A stretch of 64,000 bases of DNA from JBCDGZ01 sp038750655 (GCA_038750655.1 JBCDGZ010000013.1:13146-77145), one strand, 5' to 3'; counted from the stretch's first letter, positions 52,980 to 62,600 are shown. Notes: generated by a model not told the origin, from the letters alone. Numbers and translations: made by a program.

Positions 52980-55409
52980 TCAGCTGCCACACATCAGGCA
53001 ATCTGGATCATCGAGGCTGCAAGCTTGCGCTTGGTCCTTGGGCGTCTCTTTGAGCGCCTCCAGTCTTTGCTGTGTTGCGGTGGCTCCTGTATCTTGACCA
53101 GCTTCGGCAGTTACGGCCGCGGCCGCTTTCTGGCTTACGCGCTGGTGCTTATCTGATAAGGTAAACTTAATCGGATCGACGGCAGCCTTAGAACGGAGGT
53201 AGTACATTCCGGTCTTGAGGCCCTTCTGCCAAGCATAGAAGTGCATGGAAGACAACTTACCAAAGTTCGGATTTTCAACAAAGAGATTGAGGCTTTGGCT
53301 TTGGCAAATGAAGGCTCCACGATCAGCCGCCATATCGATGATGACCTTCTGGCTAAGTTCGTAGGTCGTCTTGTACAAGTTTTTCAACTCTTGTGGAATC
53401 TCTTTGATCTCTTTAATAGAGCCGTTGGCGGCCATTAGTCGCTGTTTCATATCCTCGTCCCAAAGCCCTAAGCTGATCAGGTCGTTCAGTAGGTGCTTAT
53501 TGACGACGATAAACTCACCAGAGAGGGTACGCCGGGTATAGATATTGGAGGTATAGGGCTCGAAGCATTCGTTGTTGCCCAAAATCTGGGAGGTTGATGC
53601 CGTAGGCATGGGCGCTAGCAGCAAGCTATTGCGCAGCCCTTGTTTTTTAATTTTCTTCTTCAAACCGTCCCAATCCCAGCGATCAGAAGGCTGTACGCCC
53701 CACATGTCGTATTGTAATTCTCCTTGGCTGGCGGGAGAGCCTTCGTAAGATTCGTAGGTACCTTCCTTGGCTGCAATCTCGCAGGATTCTGTGAGGGCCG
53801 CGAAGTAGATGGTTTCAAAGATGTCGCGGTTCAGCTTGCGGGCCTCCGGGCTATCGAAGGGATGACGCATCATGATGAAGGCGTCCGCTAAGCCCTGCAC
53901 ACCGATACCGATGGGACGGTGACGCATGTTGGAATTGCGCGCTTCTTTGATCGGGTAATAGTTGACATCGATGACTTTGTTGAGATTACGAGTAACGACA
54001 CGAGTGATCTCGTACAAGCGTTGGAAGTCATATTTCCCATCTTCTACAAACTTACCCAGAGAAATAGACGCCAGGTTACAAACGGCGACTTCATCGGGAG
54101 AGGTATATTCCAGAATCTCCGTACAGAGGTTACTAGAACGGATGGTTCCCAGATTCTTTTGGTTCGACTTGCGATTACAGGCATCTTTGTATAAGATATA
54201 AGGCGTACCCGTTTCGATCTGAGATTCTAGGATGGCAAACCAAAGGTCTTGGGCCTTCATTACCTTGCGAGCACGGCCTTCCTCTTCGTATTTGTGGTAC
54301 AGCGCTTCAAACTCCCCGCCGTGGCAGTCGTAGAGGCCGGGGGCTTCGTTAGGGCAGAACAGCGACCATTCTCCGTCACTTTTCACCCTTTCCATAAAGA
54401 GATCAGGCATCCACATGGCGTAGAACAGGTCTCGCGCGCGCAGCTCCTCCTTACCGTGATTTTTCTTCAAATCGAGGAAGTGCAGCACATCGGCGTGCCA
54501 GGGCTCCAAGTAGATGGCAAAGGCCCCTTTGCGCTTACCTCCGCCCTGATCCACGTAGCGAGCAGTGTCATTGAAAACCCGCAGCATAGGAATAATGCCG
54601 TTGGACGTTCCGCCAGTCCCCTTAATGTAGCTGCCCTGGGCCCGGATGTTGTGGATGCTGAGTCCGATGCCACCAGCAGATTGAGAAATCTTGGCGCAGC
54701 GGGACAGCGTTTCAAAAATTCCGGAGATGCTATCATCCGTCATCGACAGGAGGAAGCAAGAAGAGAGTTGAGGTTTGGGCGTTCCAGCATTAAATAGTGT
54801 GGGGGTAGCGTGGATGAACCACTTTTCGGACATCAGGTTGTAGGTCTCGATAGCCGCCTCGATGTCCTTACCGTGGATACCTAGGGCGGCCCGCATCAGC
54901 ATGTGCTGAGGACGCTCAACAACTTTGCCGTCCATCTTTAGCAGATAGGAGCGCTCTAGTGTTTTGAAGCCAAAATAGTCGAAGCTGTAATCGCGGTCGT
55001 AGATGATCGCAGAATTAATCTTATCCTTGTGTTCCTGAATGATGGCAAAGGTGTCATCACCAATCAGCCCTGCTTTATCGCCCGTTTTAGGATCGATATA
55101 GTGGTAGAGGGCTTTCATGGACCGAGAGAAAGATTTGTCGGTATTCTTATGGAGGTTAGAAATGGCGATACGAGCGGCCAGCTGAGCATAGTCAGGGTGC
55201 TTGGTAGCCATCGTCGCCGCCGTTTCTGCGGCCAGGTTGTCTAGTTCTGTGGTGGTCACCCCATTGTAGAGTCCTTGGATCACCTTCTTGGCGATTTCAA
55301 TAGAATCTACATAATCAGGATGCAGACCGTAGCACAATTTTTTGATTCTTGCAGTGATTTTATCAAAGCTAACATCTTCTCGCTTTCCGCTTCTTTTGAT
55401 TACTTGCAT
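52980..55409 (-). CDS. nrdA: Class Ia ribonucleotide reductase, large subunit
   Basis: An 809-residue catalytic subunit that reduces ribonucleotides to deoxyribonucleotides. The N-terminal ATP cone ([20 protein letters not shown]) gives allosteric control of activity. The core has [13 protein letters not shown] with the first redox Cys, NLCTEILEY with the radical Cys, [14 protein letters not shown] and [15 protein letters not shown]. The C-terminal tail carries a swinging C-x-x-C pair (DCLMCGS), showing thioredoxin or glutaredoxin reduction of the active site. The length is slightly above 760, matching the family with extra linker. nrdB follows upstream on the same strand, 139 bases away. Confidence 0.96.
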   Translation of the reverse strand: MQVIKRSGKREDVSFDKITARIKKLCYGLHPDYVDSIEIAKKVIQGLYNGVTTTELDNLAAETAATMATKHPDYAQLAARIAISNLHKNTDKSFSRSMKALYHYIDPKTGDKAGLIGDDTFAIIQEHKDKINSAIIYDRDYSFDYFGFKTLERSYLLKMDGKVVERPQHMLMRAALGIHGKDIEAAIETYNLMSEKWFIHATPTLFNAGTPKPQLSSCFLLSMTDDSISGIFETLSRCAKISQSAGGIGLSIHNIRAQGSYIKGTGGTSNGIIPMLRVFNDTARYVDQGGGKRKGAFAIYLEPWHADVLHFLDLKKNHGKEELRARDLFYAMWMPDLFMERVKSDGEWSLFCPNEAPGLYDCHGGEFEALYHKYEEEGRARKVMKAQDLWFAILESQIETGTPYILYKDACNRKSNQKNLGTIRSSNLCTEILEYTSPDEVAVCNLASISLGKFVEDGKYDFQRLYEITRVVTRNLNKVIDVNYYPIKEARNSNMRHRPIGIGVQGLADAFIMMRHPFDSPEARKLNRDIFETIYFAALTESCEIAAKEGTYESYEGSPASQGELQYDMWGVQPSDRWDWDGLKKKIKKQGLRNSLLLAPMPTASTSQILGNNECFEPYTSNIYTRRTLSGEFIVVNKHLLNDLISLGLWDEDMKQRLMAANGSIKEIKEIPQELKNLYKTTYELSQKVIIDMAADRGAFICQSQSLNLFVENPNFGKLSSMHFYAWQKGLKTGMYYLRSKAAVDPIKFTLSDKHQRVSQKAAAAVTAEAGQDTGATATQQRLEALKETPKDQAQACSLDDPDCLMCGS

Positions 55410-55548
55410 GTTAGATAAAGTTTGAGGGATTTAAATAATGGATGTAAATCAGTGCCAGTTTAAACATAAAAGTTAATTGGTTCTGTTGGTACTTAGCAGT
55501 TGGTTTTTTCGTTTTGTTGAATCTCTTTATAGGGTTGATGAGCAGCAA

Positions 55549-56523
55549 TTAGAACTCCTCATCCAAAGAAAATACCTGCTTATCACGGGTTGCCATCACA
55601 CCAGATTTCTGGTAATCACCCACCCGCTTTTCGAAGAAATTGGTTTTGCCTTGCAGAGAAATCATATCCATCCAGGGGAAAGGATTCTCGACGTTGTATA
55701 CCTTATCATTACCCAAGGCGCTCAACAGGCGATCGGCTACAAACTCGATGTAGCGACACATCATGTCGGAGTTCATACCGATAAGCTTGACCGGTAAAGC
55801 ATCAGAAACAAACTCCTGCTCGATGGCTACTGCATCCTTGATGACCTTTTCAATTACGGACTTGGGCAGCTTGTTGACGATGTGGTTATTGTAGAGGTGG
55901 CAAGCAAAATCGCAGTGCATTCCCTCATCACGAGAGATCAGCTCGTTGGAAAAAGACAGACCAGGCATCAGCCCTCGCTTCTTGAGCCAAAAGATGGAAC
56001 AAAAGGAGCCAGAGAAGAAAATACCTTCTACGGCAGCAAAGGCGATTAGGCGTTCTGCAAAAGTGCCTTCCTCGATCCAGCGGATCGCCCAGTTGGCTTT
56101 TTTACTTACACAATCCAGGTTTTCAATAGCGTTAAAAAGATAGTCCTTTTCTTCGGTATCATCAATGTAGGTATCGATCAACAGAGAATAGGTTTCCGAA
56201 TGGATATTTTCCATCATAATCTGAAAACCATAGAAGAACTTCGCTTCTGTGTACTGTACCTCGCTGACAAAGTTTTCGGCCAAATTTTCATTAACGATAC
56301 CATCACTCGCTGCAAAGAAAGCCAGGACATGTTTCACAAAGTGGCGCTCATCATCATTGAGCTTCTTCCAGTCGGTCAAGTCTTGCGACAAATCAATCTC
56401 TTCAGCTGTCCAAAAAGAAGCTTCTGATTTCTTGTACCAGGCCCAAATATCATTGTGCTGAATGGGGAACAAGACGAAACGACCAGGGTTATCTTGCAAT
56501 ATAGGTTCGACTACTGCACTCAT
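55549..56523 (-). CDS. nrdB: Class Ia ribonucleotide reductase, small (radical) subunit
   Basis: A 324-residue ferritin-like subunit that makes and holds the tyrosyl radical. Expected ligands are all visible: Asp74 in FFAASDGIV, Glu105 and His108 in [10 protein letters not shown], the radical Tyr112 in the same motif, Glu166 in FAAVEGIFF, and Glu200 and His203 in [10 protein letters not shown]. The E-N-I-H-S-E-x-Y form is that of the eukaryote-like class Ia proteins. The C-terminal tail ([11 protein letters not shown]) contains the aromatic and acidic residues that bind the large subunit. It is upstream of nrdA, and a 466-base gap containing DnaA boxes lies before it. Confidence 0.96.
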   Translation of the reverse strand: MSAVVEPILQDNPGRFVLFPIQHNDIWAWYKKSEASFWTAEEIDLSQDLTDWKKLNDDERHFVKHVLAFFAASDGIVNENLAENFVSEVQYTEAKFFYGFQIMMENIHSETYSLLIDTYIDDTEEKDYLFNAIENLDCVSKKANWAIRWIEEGTFAERLIAFAAVEGIFFSGSFCSIFWLKKRGLMPGLSFSNELISRDEGMHCDFACHLYNNHIVNKLPKSVIEKVIKDAVAIEQEFVSDALPVKLIGMNSDMMCRYIEFVADRLLSALGNDKVYNVENPFPWMDMISLQGKTNFFEKRVGDYQKSGVMATRDKQVFSLDEEF

Positions 56524-56989
56524 AACTAATCAAAGTTTAGTGGTTAATTAACAAATTGACAATCTTACATCTAGATACTGCACACCAGCAGAGGCTAATG
56601 CATATGATGTGAAGTACTGGGTGTAGTCTCTATCATAATGCTGTCGGAAAGCGATTTGGAATCAAGTACCAAAGTCTTTCCTGATAAAAATAGATAAGAA
56701 AACTGGAGTGATTCCCTTCTTCTTTTGTAAGCCTTCAAGTGTGGTTGAATAGGAGGTATAGTGTTTCACTCAAAGTAGTTTTCAATATAGTAACACTAAA
56801 TTAAGGAAATACTCCTTATCAGGAACTGTTAGTTACCAACAAAATGTGGATAACTATACTAAACAACTGGTTATCAGCACCCTATTAATGTTAGTTAAGT
56901 TTTCCACAATGTGGATAACTTTATGTGGAAAACTATTTCGCATTTAATCAAAAAAGTGAAATGAGCCTACTTTTCTCTCTGATAATCAA
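56524..56989. other. Intergenic region upstream of nrdB, AT-rich, with DnaA boxes and inverted repeats
   Basis: No gene is visible in these 466 bases. They are AT-rich and include an inverted repeat TAGTGTT (56759-56765) / AACACTA (56792-56798), a short hairpin TAAGGA...TCCTTA directly after it, and the DnaA-box group listed separately. The AGTGTT and AACACT halves recall NrdR half-sites but are in the wrong relative orientation for one NrdR box. A regulatory region for nrdB, or part of a replication origin, are the two readings. Confidence 0.6.
56845..56932. promoter_or_regulatory. Cluster of four DnaA boxes
   Basis: Exact TGTGGATAA (reverse of the canonical TTATCCACA) occurs at 56845-56853 and 56910-56918. 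Near-canonical TTTTCCACA occurs at 56900-56908 and its reverse TGTGGAAAA at 56924-56932. Four boxes within 88 bp of AT-rich non-coding DNA is far above chance. In E. coli DnaA boxes control nrdAB; clusters of this kind also mark chromosomal origins. Confidence 0.75.
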
Positions 56990-57940
56990 TTAGAATAGGC
57001 GCTTCCGGCGGAACCACCAGGCGAGGAGTAGACTGATGATAAGCGAGAAGAAAAGGATGAAATAAAAGGAACTGGTATCGTTGCTCTTAAATGGCACCGG
57101 AACATTCATCCCATAAAAACTAGCCACCAGCGTGGGCACCATCAAAATGATAGTAATCAGCGTCAATCGTTGAATGACCACATTGAGGTTATTGGAAATG
57201 ATGGATGCGTAGGCCTCCATCGTACCGTTGAGAATATTAGTGTACACATTAGCCATTTCCAAGGCCTGGCTGTTGTCAATAATAATGTCCTCAAAAAGAT
57301 CAGTCATGTCCTCATCCACCCGAATTTTCAAAAAGTCCGTCCGCTTCATCTTCATCTTCAGCAGTTCATTAGAACTTAGGGTGTTCACGAAATAAACGAG
57401 ACTTTTCTCTATGGCCAGCAAGGCCCTCAAATCGCGATTTCGACTAGAGTCATACAGCTGTTTTTCGATCAGATTTCGCTTGAGGTTCAGCTTTTTCAAG
57501 CAAGTCAGAAAGCGATATACATTTTGCTCCATGAGCTGCAAGACAAAGAGCTTATCGTTGGCCGGATCGAAGTTTTTGACCTTATTTTCCAAAAACAACT
57601 GCAAAACTGGGTTAAGATGCGATGTAATGGTCACGCAATACTCCACTGTCATAATAATCCCGATAGGAACCGTAATGTAAATGGCCTCATTCTCACTGTC
57701 GGATTCATTCAAAATGGGCGTATTGACCACAATTAGGCTAACATCTTCCTCTCGTTCGTAGCGCGAACGCTCGTCGATGTCAAGAGAATCCGTCAAAAAA
57801 TCTAAAGGAATATCCAGCTTTTGCGCAACATCTTCCAGCTCTTCCTGACTAAATGGAGGGGAAATATTGATCCAGCAGGAAGCTTTCGGTTCCTCCAATT
57901 CCTTGAGTTGCCCATTTGCCTTTGCGTAGTACCGAATCAT
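56990..57940 (-). CDS. corA: CorA-family magnesium/divalent cation transporter
   Basis: A 316-residue protein with an N-terminal cytoplasmic domain to ~250 (CWINISPPFSQEELEDVAQKL, with long helices after 130) and two C-terminal membrane helices. The pore motif FYGMNVPV (GMN near residues 277-279) at the end of the first helix and a basic last segment WWFRRKRLF identify CorA. It takes up Mg2+ (or Co2+/Ni2+) as a pentamer in the cytoplasmic membrane. The length is standard. Its upstream neighbour, the zincin-like gene, is on the same strand but 105 bases away. Confidence 0.94.
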   Translation of the reverse strand: MIRYYAKANGQLKELEEPKASCWINISPPFSQEELEDVAQKLDIPLDFLTDSLDIDERSRYEREEDVSLIVVNTPILNESDSENEAIYITVPIGIIMTVEYCVTITSHLNPVLQLFLENKVKNFDPANDKLFVLQLMEQNVYRFLTCLKKLNLKRNLIEKQLYDSSRNRDLRALLAIEKSLVYFVNTLSSNELLKMKMKRTDFLKIRVDEDMTDLFEDIIIDNSQALEMANVYTNILNGTMEAYASIISNNLNVVIQRLTLITIILMVPTLVASFYGMNVPVPFKSNDTSSFYFILFFSLIISLLLAWWFRRKRLF

Positions 57941-58045
57941 GAATGTGATCTTCCATTACTGAATGAATTTGTGTGCCCTGGGGGCACGCCTGCAAACTTA
58001 CAATAAAAGTTATTAATACCTATTCAAACCGGAAACAATCTCCCA

Positions 58046-58828
58046 TCAGATTCGTCGCATCTGCTGAATAAAAGCTTCGTAAATCGGCAAATCACTACGA
58101 CTACCATTTCCCCAGCGTGGCTGGTAGCCCTTCTTCAGGCGATGATAATCCGAGACGATGTCTCCCTGCTGCTCCAAATTAAAGGACAGGAAATCTTTTC
58201 CCTTCCTCAAATAAGCCTTCAAGGCCGATATACCTCCATAATTATAACCATACCGTGAAAATTGGGCCTTCAGTGCCCTTGGCATATAAACAGCTCCCAT
58301 TCGCTCGTACTGCCACACGTGGGTCAGCTCGTGGAGTAGGATACTGTCCTGCATGGGTCCCCAGCTGTTAATAATATAGAAGCTAACGTAGTAGAAATGC
58401 TTCTGCCGAGGCCCCAAAACTGCCATCTCATCAATGCGCACCCGTCGATAGTTGATGCTATCGCCAAAGACGCTACGCGCTAGCTCAATCTCCCAGTCGT
58501 ACATTGGGCGAGTATTGAATTTCACCCAATCTTGCAGGGTTTCATACAACTCACCAATGCCGAGGCACTCCAACAAGTAAATCAGCAGCTCCAAGCACCA
58601 CATCGGCAAACGCTGCCGCCATATCGAGCGCCAATCCGAGTCCAAAGATAAGGACAATACTCCTTGCAAGCCTACCCATAGATGTCTAACAACACGCCAG
58701 AGCCGTTGCGGCAGACAACACAGGTAATCTACAAATCGGTAGACGACCATTAAAGATTTGTGCCATAAAGCTGGCAAAATCGATTTAGGATTGAAACGCA
58801 GATGGTAAGACTTACCTGAGATTTCCAT
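58046..58828 (-). CDS. Zincin-like (DUF4157/eCIS-core-like) protein
   Basis: A 260-residue protein. The first ~100 residues are basic and amphipathic with tryptophan-rich hydrophobic stretches and no clear signal peptide. The centre reads SILLHELTHVWQYERMG, a zinc-protease-type HExxH with His166, Glu167 and His170. The form HELTHVWQ after a segment NSWGPMQDS is like DUF4157 domains found in bacterial toxins and extracellular contractile injection cargo, but here the domain stands alone. Residues after ~200 are basic (RKGKDFLSF, EQQGDIVSDYHRLKKGY). Peptidase activity is unproven; no injection-system genes are nearby. Confidence 0.6.
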   Translation of the reverse strand: MEISGKSYHLRFNPKSILPALWHKSLMVVYRFVDYLCCLPQRLWRVVRHLWVGLQGVLSLSLDSDWRSIWRQRLPMWCLELLIYLLECLGIGELYETLQDWVKFNTRPMYDWEIELARSVFGDSINYRRVRIDEMAVLGPRQKHFYYVSFYIINSWGPMQDSILLHELTHVWQYERMGAVYMPRALKAQFSRYGYNYGGISALKAYLRKGKDFLSFNLEQQGDIVSDYHRLKKGYQPRWGNGSRSDLPIYEAFIQQMRRI

Positions 58829-59002
58829 ATCAACTATTTTGAGCGTTGAAAGTGAATCATAGTGTGCCTATCGTTAACACACGAGTCTTACTGTAAAAGT
58901 TACTTTGGGGTAAAAATGTTCCCGGTAGCCAACCGGGTTATTCAACCAATATATGAAGGCGGATACAAATGTACTATATTATTGGGCTGGAGTAAATTAA
59001 AG

Positions 59003-59022
59003 TTTTCCACAATATTTCCACA
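59003..59022. promoter_or_regulatory. Pair of DnaA-box-like sites near the end of the FtsX-family gene
   Basis: TTTTCCACA (59003-59011) and ATTTCCACA (59014-59022, one base from the former) occur in tandem just 5 bases beyond the stop of the permease gene (59027). They lie about 2.1 kb from the four-box cluster. Function is unproven. Confidence 0.5.
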
Positions 59023-59026
59023 GTCG

Positions 59027-60328
59027 CTATTTAAAGCGCATCGCTTTTACGGGGGTGATTTGGGTAACTAAGTAGGAAGGAATAATCAAAAACAGTATAG
59101 TGATAACGAGGGTACCCAGGTTGAGCATCAGGATGGTCCAGAAGTTGATTTCGATGGGAGCCACAGAGAGGTAGTAGTCAGCCTCAGAGAGGCGAATAAT
59201 CTGGAATCGCTGCTGTAAATAGCAGAGCAGGAGGCCCACTAGATTACCGATCAGTAGGCCAATACAGATGATGTAGCCCGCGTGGTAGAGGAAGATTTTG
59301 CGCACTCCCCAGTTGGTCTGCCCCAGGGCTTTCAGCACCCCGATCATATTGGTTCGCTCCAGGATCAGGATCATCAGTGCCGTCACCATGTTAATAATAG
59401 AGACAATCAGCATCAGCCCCATGATGACCACTTCGTTGATGTCTTGCAGGGCTAGCCACTCGAATATGCTGGGAAATTTGTCGCGAATGGTTTGAGAATA
59501 CATATCATTGGGAATCTCCTCGATGTAAATATGCTCATTGAGCGGATCGAGGTCATCAATGTTATCGATGAACACTTCAAAGCCCCCCACCTCAGTTTCG
59601 TCCCAGTCCAGCAACTGCTGAATTTGCCGAATATCCACCAGGGCGAACTTGCGATCGTATTCTTCCAGCCCGGTCTTGTAGATGCCTCCAACCTCAAAGC
59701 GTCGGCGCAGCTGCTCTCCCTCATTAACAAAGTGAACAATAAACTTGTCCTCCAACTTAACATTGAGGCGATTGGCGGTTTGCTCGGAGATGATGATCTT
59801 TCGAGAGGCCAGGCTGTCTTTCAGCGGAATAAAGTCGCCCTCAATGAGGTAATTCTGCAGATTTTCCCACTTATAATCCTTGCCTATCCCCTTGAGAATA
59901 ATGCCTTCGATTTCTTTCTTGGTCTTAATAATCCCAGGCATATGGGCAAAAGCCTGGATATGGCTAACGCCTCCTTTGGAACGTTTTTCCACCACATAAT
60001 CCTCAAATTCGTAGCCCAAGAAGCTATAGTTTCCTGGATAGCGGACGCTGGAAATGGTATCGATATGGGGATAGAAATCCTGCTTGATAGAGATGGGGGC
60101 CGCCTCGAAAGTCTGGTTCACCTTAGAACTCATGATGTGAATATGCCCCCAGAAACCGAAGATTTTGCTGCTGATCTGGTTTTTAAAGCCCGTGATCAAT
60201 GCCGTGGCCACAATCATCACCGTAACACTCAGCGCAATCGCTACGATGGCGATCCGGATGATTAGTCGGGAAAACGACTGTTTGCCAGCCACGGCAACTT
60301 TTCTGGCGATAAAGTATTCCAGATTCAT
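59027..60328 (-). CDS. FtsX-family ABC permease (LolC/LolE-like)
   Basis: A 433-residue permease with one N-terminal helix (IIRIAIVAIALSVTVMIVATALI), a large periplasmic domain (~45-270) and three helices at the C-terminus (VVIMGLMLIVSIINMVTALMILI; AGYIICIGLLIGNLVGLLLCYL; WTILMLNLGTLVITILFLII). The opening NLEYFIARKVAVAGKQSFSRLI and the layout fit LolC/LolE proteins that extract lipoproteins from the inner membrane for transport to the outer membrane. The partner ATPase (LolD) is not in the window. It is divergent from tyrS with a 184-base gap. Confidence 0.85.
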   Translation of the reverse strand: MNLEYFIARKVAVAGKQSFSRLIIRIAIVAIALSVTVMIVATALITGFKNQISSKIFGFWGHIHIMSSKVNQTFEAAPISIKQDFYPHIDTISSVRYPGNYSFLGYEFEDYVVEKRSKGGVSHIQAFAHMPGIIKTKKEIEGIILKGIGKDYKWENLQNYLIEGDFIPLKDSLASRKIIISEQTANRLNVKLEDKFIVHFVNEGEQLRRRFEVGGIYKTGLEEYDRKFALVDIRQIQQLLDWDETEVGGFEVFIDNIDDLDPLNEHIYIEEIPNDMYSQTIRDKFPSIFEWLALQDINEVVIMGLMLIVSIINMVTALMILILERTNMIGVLKALGQTNWGVRKIFLYHAGYIICIGLLIGNLVGLLLCYLQQRFQIIRLSEADYYLSVAPIEINFWTILMLNLGTLVITILFLIIPSYLVTQITPVKAMRFK

Positions 60329-60443
60329 GCAAGTGCTCCTGTTGAGAAATGGCCCAAAATAGGGTAAAATCGCAACTTTTCAGCTTAAAAACCGCTTGTT
60401 TTGAAAAGTAATTATTTATTTAACACTGGAATCGATTTTTTGA

Positions 60444-60451
60444 TAACTTTG
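60444..60451 (+). promoter_or_regulatory. -7 promoter element for tyrS
   Basis: TAACTTTG is an exact match to TAnnTTTG, 61 bases before the ATG at 60513. No clear -33 TTTG is found 17-23 bp upstream. It probably starts the tyrS transcript. Confidence 0.5.
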
Positions 60452-60512
60452 CACACTCTTTAGGCACCCTTAATGGTGCTTGGCATTAACTGAATTAAAC
60501 ATTTTTGTTGGA

Positions 60513-61793
60513 ATGAATTTTCTCGAAGAACTAACATGGAGGGGCATGATCAAAGACATGACTCCGGGCGTTGAGGAGGAACTGGCCAAGGGAATGGTTA
60601 CTGGTTATATCGGATTTGATCCTACTGCATCTTCAATGACCATAGGCAACTATGTACAGTTGATGCTGCTTTCTTTCTTCCAACGCTCTGGGCACCAGCC
60701 GATCGTTTTGATGGGGGGAGCGACGGGGCGCATCGGCGACCCTTCGGGTAAAGATAAAGAGCGACAGCTCAAGTCCTACGAGGAACTGGACCACAACCTG
60801 CGATTCCAACAAAAGCAAGCCATGAAATTCCTCAACTTCGAAGATGGGCCGAATAAAGCGATTGTGGTCAACAACCTGGACTTTTATAAGGAGATGAATG
60901 TACTGGCCTTTTTGCGCGATGTCGGAAAGACGTTGACGGTCAATTACATGACCAGTAAGGAATCGGTGAAGACGCGCTTGGAAGGTACGGGATTATCCTT
61001 CACAGAATTCAGCTACCAATTGCTGCAAGCCTATGACTACCAATGCCTCTACAATCAGTATAATTGCAAGCTACAGATGGGAGGTTCGGATCAGTGGGGG
61101 AATATCATGTCGGGCAAAGAGTTTATTCGTAAAAATTTATCGAAAAATGATGCACATGCCATCACTACTCCACTACTGAAGAGGGCTGATGGTAAGAAAT
61201 TCGGAAAGTCAGAAGGGAAAAATATCTGGCTCGACCCAACGCGGACCTCTCCCTACCAGTTTTACCAATTCTGGCTCAAAGCCAATGATAACGATCTACC
61301 GAGCTTCCTCCGCTATTTCAGCTTCAAAGGTAGAGAAGAAGTAGAGGCGCTAGAAAAAGAGTATGCGGATAATCCACGTCCTCTAAAACAGATTTTGGCG
61401 GAGGAGCTGACCATCCGTGTACACTCCCAAGATGATTTCGAACGGGTACAAACCGTTTCGATGCTGCTCTTCGATCGCAGTGCCAATCGCGATCATCTTT
61501 TAGGATTGGATGAAAAAACATTGGAGGCGGTAGCCCGTGAAATTCCTAGCCATACCGTTGCACGGGAGCTTTTTGCTAATGGCGTTAACATCGTAGACTT
61601 GCTGGCCGAACATACCAAAATTGTCAAGTCTAAGGGGGAAGCCCGCCGGGCCATCTCCGGAAATGCCATTGCCGTTAATATGCATAAGATCAGCAGCATC
61701 GAGACCACAATTAATCACGAAGAGTTGCTACACGGAAAGTACGTGATGGTAGAGAATGGAAAAAAGAATAAGTTCATCATCACTGCGGAGTAA
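60513..61793 (+). CDS. tyrS: Tyrosyl-tRNA synthetase
   Basis: A 426-residue class I synthetase. I chose the ATG at 60513 (MNFLEELTWRG), the usual start of bacterial TyrRS; the frame is open from a TTG at 60480. ATGRIGDPSGKDKER near residue 70 and the tyrosine-recognition block YQLLQAYDYQCLY near 170 are clear, as is KFGKSEGKN near 228, which is the KMSKS motif. The HIGH motif is altered to S-M-T-I-G-N-Y with Thr43 and Asn46 in place of the two His. The C-terminal ~70 residues are the S4-like RNA-binding domain (KSKGEARRAISGNAI). Housekeeping gene; no T-box is seen. Confidence 0.95.
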   Translation: MNFLEELTWRGMIKDMTPGVEEELAKGMVTGYIGFDPTASSMTIGNYVQLMLLSFFQRSGHQPIVLMGGATGRIGDPSGKDKERQLKSYEELDHNLRFQQKQAMKFLNFEDGPNKAIVVNNLDFYKEMNVLAFLRDVGKTLTVNYMTSKESVKTRLEGTGLSFTEFSYQLLQAYDYQCLYNQYNCKLQMGGSDQWGNIMSGKEFIRKNLSKNDAHAITTPLLKRADGKKFGKSEGKNIWLDPTRTSPYQFYQFWLKANDNDLPSFLRYFSFKGREEVEALEKEYADNPRPLKQILAEELTIRVHSQDDFERVQTVSMLLFDRSANRDHLLGLDEKTLEAVAREIPSHTVARELFANGVNIVDLLAEHTKIVKSKGEARRAISGNAIAVNMHKISSIETTINHEELLHGKYVMVENGKKNKFIITAE

Positions 61794-61847
61794 GTCAACC
61801 AAATTAAACATACGATTGTTAAAACAACTAGAACCAAAAAAGCGTTA

Positions 61848-62189
61848 ATGGCTACCGTAAAGTTTACTTTCGAGGACAGCAAGATCAAACCCGTTACCGT
61901 CGAAAATGTCGAAGCAGGTTATTCTATCCTCGAAATCGCCGAAGACAACCATGTACACCTCAACCACAACTGTGGTGGTGTTTGTGCTTGCAGTACCTGC
62001 CATGTGTATGTAGAAGAGGGGATGGATGAGTTAGAAGAAATCTCTGACAAAGAGGAAGATTTTATTGACCGCGCGATTAACCCCCGACTGGAATCTCGTT
62101 TGGGCTGCCAATGTGTGGTCCTCGAAGACGAAGCCACCATCCACATCCAAGTCCCTGATCAATCTCGGATCATCGGACACGAACATTAA
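61848..62189 (+). CDS. [2Fe-2S] ferredoxin of the adrenodoxin/Isc type
   Basis: A 113-residue electron carrier. The cluster ligands are Cys42, Cys48 and Cys51 in NCGGVCACSTCHVYVEEG and Cys87 in RLGCQCVV, the C-x5-C-x2-C-x35-C spacing of adrenodoxin-type ferredoxins that work in Fe-S cluster assembly. The surrounding acidic residues (EEGMDELEEISDKEED) form the partner-docking surface typical of these proteins. iscX follows after 30 bases, and the tyrS stop lies 54 bases upstream. The pairing with iscX supports a role in Fe-S biogenesis. Confidence 0.93.
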   Translation: MATVKFTFEDSKIKPVTVENVEAGYSILEIAEDNHVHLNHNCGGVCACSTCHVYVEEGMDELEEISDKEEDFIDRAINPRLESRLGCQCVVLEDEATIHIQVPDQSRIIGHEH

Positions 62190-62219
62190 CCCGCAATATT
62201 CACCTAATCAATCTAAAAT

Positions 62220-62465
62220 ATGCCCTTCGAAGATATAGACGACCTGCCCATCAACTGGCCCGACCACGAAGACATTGCGATGAAGCTCTACGAACGCTTC
62301 GGCGACGAATTCTCTGAAAGTAAAATCTACCGCATCCGCTTTACCGACCTACTGGACTGGATTCTGGAAATTCCCAATTTTGAAGGGAAACGCGAGGATT
62401 CCAGCGAAGGGCATTTGGAGCAGATTCAGGCGAAGTGGGTGTATGAGTGGCGGGATAATCAGTGA
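62220..62465 (+). CDS. iscX: Fe-S cluster assembly regulator IscX
   Basis: An 81-residue acidic protein with the full family pattern: LPINWPDHEDIAMKLYERF, then RIRFTDLLDWILEIPNFEG and the C-terminal LEQIQAKWVYEW. IscX (YfhJ) binds IscS and iron and tunes cluster assembly speed. The length matches the family (~65-80) with a slightly longer acidic N-terminus. It is directly downstream of the ferredoxin gene, as in isc operons of other bacteria, but iscS, iscU and hscBA are not in this window. Confidence 0.93.
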   Translation: MPFEDIDDLPINWPDHEDIAMKLYERFGDEFSESKIYRIRFTDLLDWILEIPNFEGKREDSSEGHLEQIQAKWVYEWRDNQ

Positions 62466-62600
62466 TTGAACCCCTAATATAGCCCCTTTACTCTTCCTCA
62501 TCCTTAGTATTTTTCGTACGCAAATATAATACTGTATTATTAGTATTAACTGGCTGAATTATTGTAAATTTATTGCCATAAAATAAATCTACAACAATTT

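Noticed and set aside
56759..56798. TAGTGTT/AACACTA inverted repeat as an NrdR box for nrdB
   Set aside because: Half-sites resemble NrdR, but order and 26-base spacing do not fit a single NrdR palindrome; recorded only as part of the intergenic region.
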